Shown here in pieces: positions 7,601 to 9,026 of a stretch of DNA of 9,026 nt; within the stretch, counting starts at the first letter, position 1; every line of letters begins with the position of its first letter. The position numbers were made by a program, and so were the translations under genes. The notes beneath the pieces were generated by a model. It saw only the letters and a program-made list of their open reading frames with translations, searched no databases and was not told the DNA's origin. The DNA is from Pseudomonadota bacterium (GTDB taxonomy: Bacteria > Pseudomonadota > Alphaproteobacteria > Sphingomonadales > Sphingomonadaceae), in NCBI GenBank assembly GCA_023386135.1, contig JAEWKG010000320.1:1-9026 (forward strand). Direction: 5' to 3'.

Positions 7601-8246
7601 CGCGATGGGTTTGTCGGAAGAAGTGGTGGCCGATTATCAAACGCACCGTCTCAGCCTGAAGGCGCATCCCTTGAGCTTCCTGCGTCCCTCGCTCACGGCA
7701 CGCGGATTCGTGCGCGCGGATGAGCTTCGCAAGCGCAAGTTCCGCTCGCAGGTGCAGGTTGCCGGCGTGGTGCTGATCCGCCAGCGGCCCGGCAGCGCCA
7801 AGGGGGTGTGCTTCATCACGCTCGAGGACGAAAGCGGGGTGGTCAACCTCGTCGTCTGGCCGGACACGATGGAGAAGTACCGCAAGGTGATCATGGGCGC
7901 GCGGCTGATGGAGGTGCGCGGGCGGGTGGAGTACGATGAGGAAGTGATCCACGTGATCGTCCACCACCTAGCCGACGCGACCAGCGCGCTCCACCGCTTG
8001 TCGGACGACCTGATGCCGGTGACCATCGCCCGCGCAGACCATTGCAACAATCCGCTGCCAAGCCGATGGGGGCCGCACGGCGTGCTGCTGTCCGAGGTCG
8101 GGAACGACGACGCGCCGGTCAAAGCGGAGCCGTGGCAGCCGCCCGGGCCAGACAACCGCGATTGCGGCTTTAAGGGCGGCCATCCCCGCGACGTGCGGAT
8201 CGTGCCCAAACTGTTGCCGTTGCCGCCCAGCCGCGACTTCCATTGA
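4623..8246 (+). CDS. dnaE2: DnaE2 / ImuC error-prone DNA polymerase III alpha subunit
   Basis: A 1207-residue C-family polymerase that performs translesion synthesis with ImuA and ImuB. It starts at the ATG one base after the udgX stop, with no strong Shine-Dalgarno, so coupled translation is likely. Order: PHP domain (about 25-260, FVELGLVSCFSFLRGAS), polymerase core with GRGSA (404-408), catalytic PDIDVDF (D446 and D448) and KVDVLALG (D596, matching the third catalytic Asp of E. coli DnaE), a GVPIFQEQAMKIAI stretch, helix-hairpin-helix region (~918-955), ELPLF (971-975), OB fold (~1044-1120), and the C-terminal ending GHPRDVRIVPK...SRDFH that is typical of DnaE2. It is a little longer than many DnaE2 proteins because of its C-terminal linker (~1125-1190). 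The HxH ligands at the start of the PHP domain are replaced by GLV, so PHP metal chemistry is probably lost, although NDVHYH is kept. Codon use is less G/C-biased in the first ~2.7 kb than in the last 0.85 kb. Confidence 0.95.
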   Translation: MPDPSLTPGRRRLKADPNLVANPRAPFVELGLVSCFSFLRGASEPIDFAETAWALGFDAIGIADVNSMAGVVRLHTEAKAVKTRPVIGCRIETVEGFAFLAYPTDRDAYGRLCRLISAGRMSTLDDKWQDKGVCHISLAMLAAHSEGVQLILLSPRDLDQEFTIAVPSNVIPFPLSHRPGITADVLEVRDNADTMEFTGPFASVIRYLADRLPTLRHLTASYLYTGDDIARIDQLDSLAKTNDLKLFATNDVHYHIAERRPLQDVMTAIRHRTTVADAGHLLHANAERHLKSPKEMIKLFARWPHAIAASREVADACLFDLADLKYEYPKSSCPAGMTPQEYLVEQTWKGAEWRYPKGVSDDVKKTLTHELGVIDTLCIAPYFLTIQEIVRFARRQDPPILCQGRGSAANSAVCFCLGITEVDPATHQLLFDRFLSEERSEPPDIDVDFEHERREEVIQWIYKEYGRDRAGLCATVIHYRPRMAIREVGKAMGLSEDVTSALARTVWGGHGRNIDPDHVMKETGLDLSDPQLSRVLKLTEQMIDMPRHLSQHVGGFILTDKLLTETVPIGNGAMPDRTFIEWDKDDIDDLGIFKVDVLALGMLTCIRKALDLLENHHGLSRTMATLPQEEEAVYDMLCKGDSLGVFQVESRAQMNMLPRLQPRKFYDLVVQVAIVRPGPIQGDMVHPYLKARRKNRENPHLELKLPGPAPEHGDADELSSILGRTYGVPIFQEQAMKIAIDAAKFTSAQANQLRKAMATFRSRGMVDEHQDLMVGNMIERGYDPDFARNCFNQIKGFGEYGFPESHAASFAHLVYVSSWLKCHYPVAFAAALLNSQPMGFYAPSQIVRDAEEHGVVVLPIDVNHSDWDCTLEQVEQDHPTRRGDSEWRSDKGWALRLGLRQVDGFPKAVAEHLMKVRQQGGPFADVLSLRDRAKLQPSHIERLAAADCFSSLSLKRRQALWQARTLVGGEELPLFTAAREREEGAERELTQLPAMGLSEEVVADYQTHRLSLKAHPLSFLRPSLTARGFVRADELRKRKFRSQVQVAGVVLIRQRPGSAKGVCFITLEDESGVVNLVVWPDTMEKYRKVIMGARLMEVRGRVEYDEEVIHVIVHHLADATSALHRLSDDLMPVTIARADHCNNPLPSRWGPHGVLLSEVGNDDAPVKAEPWQPPGPDNRDCGFKGGHPRDVRIVPKLLPLPPSRDFH

Positions 8247-8314
8247 TGTCCCGATCCGGTGCGCCGATCCGATTGTCCCGTGCCGCGCGACCCGTGAGAG
8301 TGTACCGTCCCACC

Positions 8315-8725
8315 ATGCGCATCGTCCTTGCCGCCGCCCTCGCTGCCACCGCCGCCACCGCGGCTGCCTACGACCCTATCGTCCTCCAGCGCGGATGGTA
8401 CCGTGTCGATGCGTTCGACGACGGCGAATGCACGGGCGAAGTCGGCACCAACGGCCAGTTCTACGTCATCTCCGCCAGCGGCTTCGCCCCCGGCGAGAAA
8501 GCGTTTCTCACCATCACCAACGGCGACATGCGCCCGATCGAGCGCGCGGTGCACGCCGACGCCGACGGACACTGGCAGGACTACTACATTCCCTTTCGCC
8601 CTAACCGCGGCGAGGGCGACGTCGTCACCCTGACGTTGGCCGGCGAGCGCTGTGTCGTGCCGCTCGGGTTCGCATGGCGCCGCGCCAAGGGGTGGGACGA
8701 ACCCGCTCCACTGACCCCCCATTGA
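8315..8725 (+). CDS. small secreted protein of unknown function
   Basis: A 136-residue protein with a clear Sec signal peptide (MRIVLAAALAATAATAAA, likely cut before Y19), so probably periplasmic or exported. The mature part is beta-rich in pattern, with SASGFAPGEKAFLTITNGD followed by ADADGHWQDYYIPF, reminiscent of small Ig-like sandwich domains. Two cysteines (C39, C113) could form a disulfide. I do not recognise a named family. Start choice: an in-frame ATG at 8246 overlaps the dnaE2 stop (TGATG) and would add 23 basic residues before the signal peptide. The start at 8315 gives a normal signal peptide, but its ribosome site is weak (GAGAG about 14 bases upstream). It lies 68 bp after dnaE2 and may be read through from that operon; no function in repair is implied by its sequence. 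Confidence 0.7.
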   Translation: MRIVLAAALAATAATAAAYDPIVLQRGWYRVDAFDDGECTGEVGTNGQFYVISASGFAPGEKAFLTITNGDMRPIERAVHADADGHWQDYYIPFRPNRGEGDVVTLTLAGERCVVPLGFAWRRAKGWDEPAPLTPH

Positions 8726-8775
8726 GCAGGGGCGCTGAATTTGGCGAATCGATCCGCGCCGCCTAGCGCGCGCAC

Positions 8776-9026
8776 GTGATCGATCCCGAACGCCTCGCCG
8801 CCTTCGCGCTGATGACCGCCGCGACCAGCGTGGTCCCCGGCGTGTCGATGCTGTTCGTGGTCGGCCGCACCATCCGCCACGGCTGGCGCAGCGGCGCGGC
8901 GGGCCTCGCAGGAATGCAGCTCGGCTACATCGGCTGGTGGTTGCTCGCGGGACTCGGCCTCGGCACGCTCGCCGCAGCCTTTCCACTGGGGTTCGAGATC
9001 CTCGCGGTCGGCGGCGCGCTCTATCT
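8776..9026 (+). CDS. LysE/RhtB-type amino-acid exporter, N-terminal part (runs off the window)
   Basis: Not closed within the window: 83 complete codons from the GTG at 8776-8778. An in-frame TAG at 8764-8766 leaves this GTG as the only good start before the first helix; ATG at codon 13 is less likely. The translation, ERLAAFALMTAATSVVPGVSMLFVVGRT followed by HGWRSGAAGLAGMQLGYIGWW and a second and third hydrophobic run, matches the N-terminus of LysE/RhtB exporters: first helix, a P-G-x-x-M-L-F-V motif (most relatives have TPGP; here VPGV), then a short polar loop and a Gly-rich helix. Such proteins export amino acids or related small molecules across the inner membrane. The substrate cannot be told. 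No obvious Shine-Dalgarno precedes the start, and the gap of 50 bp to the previous gene shows no clear promoter or terminator. Confidence 0.75.
   Translation, partial: MIDPERLAAFALMTAATSVVPGVSMLFVVGRTIRHGWRSGAAGLAGMQLGYIGWWLLAGLGLGTLAAAFPLGFEILAVGGALY

Noticed and set aside
8249..8273. Repeated CCGATCCG after dnaE2 as an operator or hairpin
   Set aside because: It is a short direct repeat in GC-rich DNA, with no pairing potential or spacing that points to a known regulator.
8708..8731. CCCCCC/GGGG inverted repeat after the secreted-protein gene as a terminator
   Set aside because: Only four to five pairs with an uninterrupted nine-base loop and no T run; too weak.
7637..8986. A 449-codon minus-strand open frame over the dnaE2 3' end and the secreted-protein gene
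   Set aside because: Low-complexity Arg/Ser/Gly translation crossing two well-supported plus-strand genes; a GC-rich shadow.

Overview
The window looks like chromosomal DNA from a GC-rich alphaproteobacterium, most likely of the Sphingomonadales. I infer this from the style of the ImuB, DnaE2 and small membrane proteins, the strong G/C preference at third codon positions, and an alphaproteobacterial-type LexA box. No sequence search was possible. There are no rRNA or tRNA genes, CRISPR arrays or insertion sequences that I can see.

Layout. (1) 1-1083 (+): 3' part of imuB, the inactive Y-family polymerase of the SOS mutasome. (2) 1072-1397 (-): wreck of a DUF72-family gene. Its first ~36 codons and last ~67 codons survive in different frames, and the middle is deleted. 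(3) 1394-1825 (-): a 143-aa membrane protein whose stop overlaps the GTG start of the wreck. (4) 1826-1931: divergent intergenic region holding a sigma70-like promoter with a LexA box (GAAC-N7-GAAC) across its -10. (5) 1932-8246 (+): a tightly packed three-gene operon. It encodes a radical-SAM putative DNA repair protein (4-bp ATGA overlap with the next gene), a DUF4130-UdgX uracil-DNA-binding protein (1-bp gap), and the error-prone polymerase DnaE2/ImuC. (6) 8315-8725 (+): a small secreted protein of unknown function. (7) 8776-end (+): start of a LysE/RhtB-type exporter.

How it fits together. ImuB and DnaE2 are two members of the ImuA-ImuB-DnaE2 translesion mutasome, usually encoded side by side. 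Here two minus-strand genes separate them, and dnaE2 instead ends an operon with a radical-SAM protein and UdgX. The LexA box directly before this operon predicts damage-induced co-expression of all three. The radical-SAM protein has a helix-hairpin-helix region and ends in QLELF, which resembles a beta-sliding-clamp binding peptide. UdgX carries the KRRLH loop whose histidine forms a covalent link to uracil-DNA sites in characterised UdgX. The whole reads as an enlarged SOS repair/mutagenesis module. The reaction of the radical-SAM protein is unknown to me and is the most open question.

Other notable points: the promoter geometry puts the likely transcription start on the ATG of the radical-SAM gene, so the operon may be leaderless. 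The first ~2.7 kb of dnaE2 has visibly less biased codon use than its last ~0.85 kb and its neighbours, which suggests a mosaic gene.
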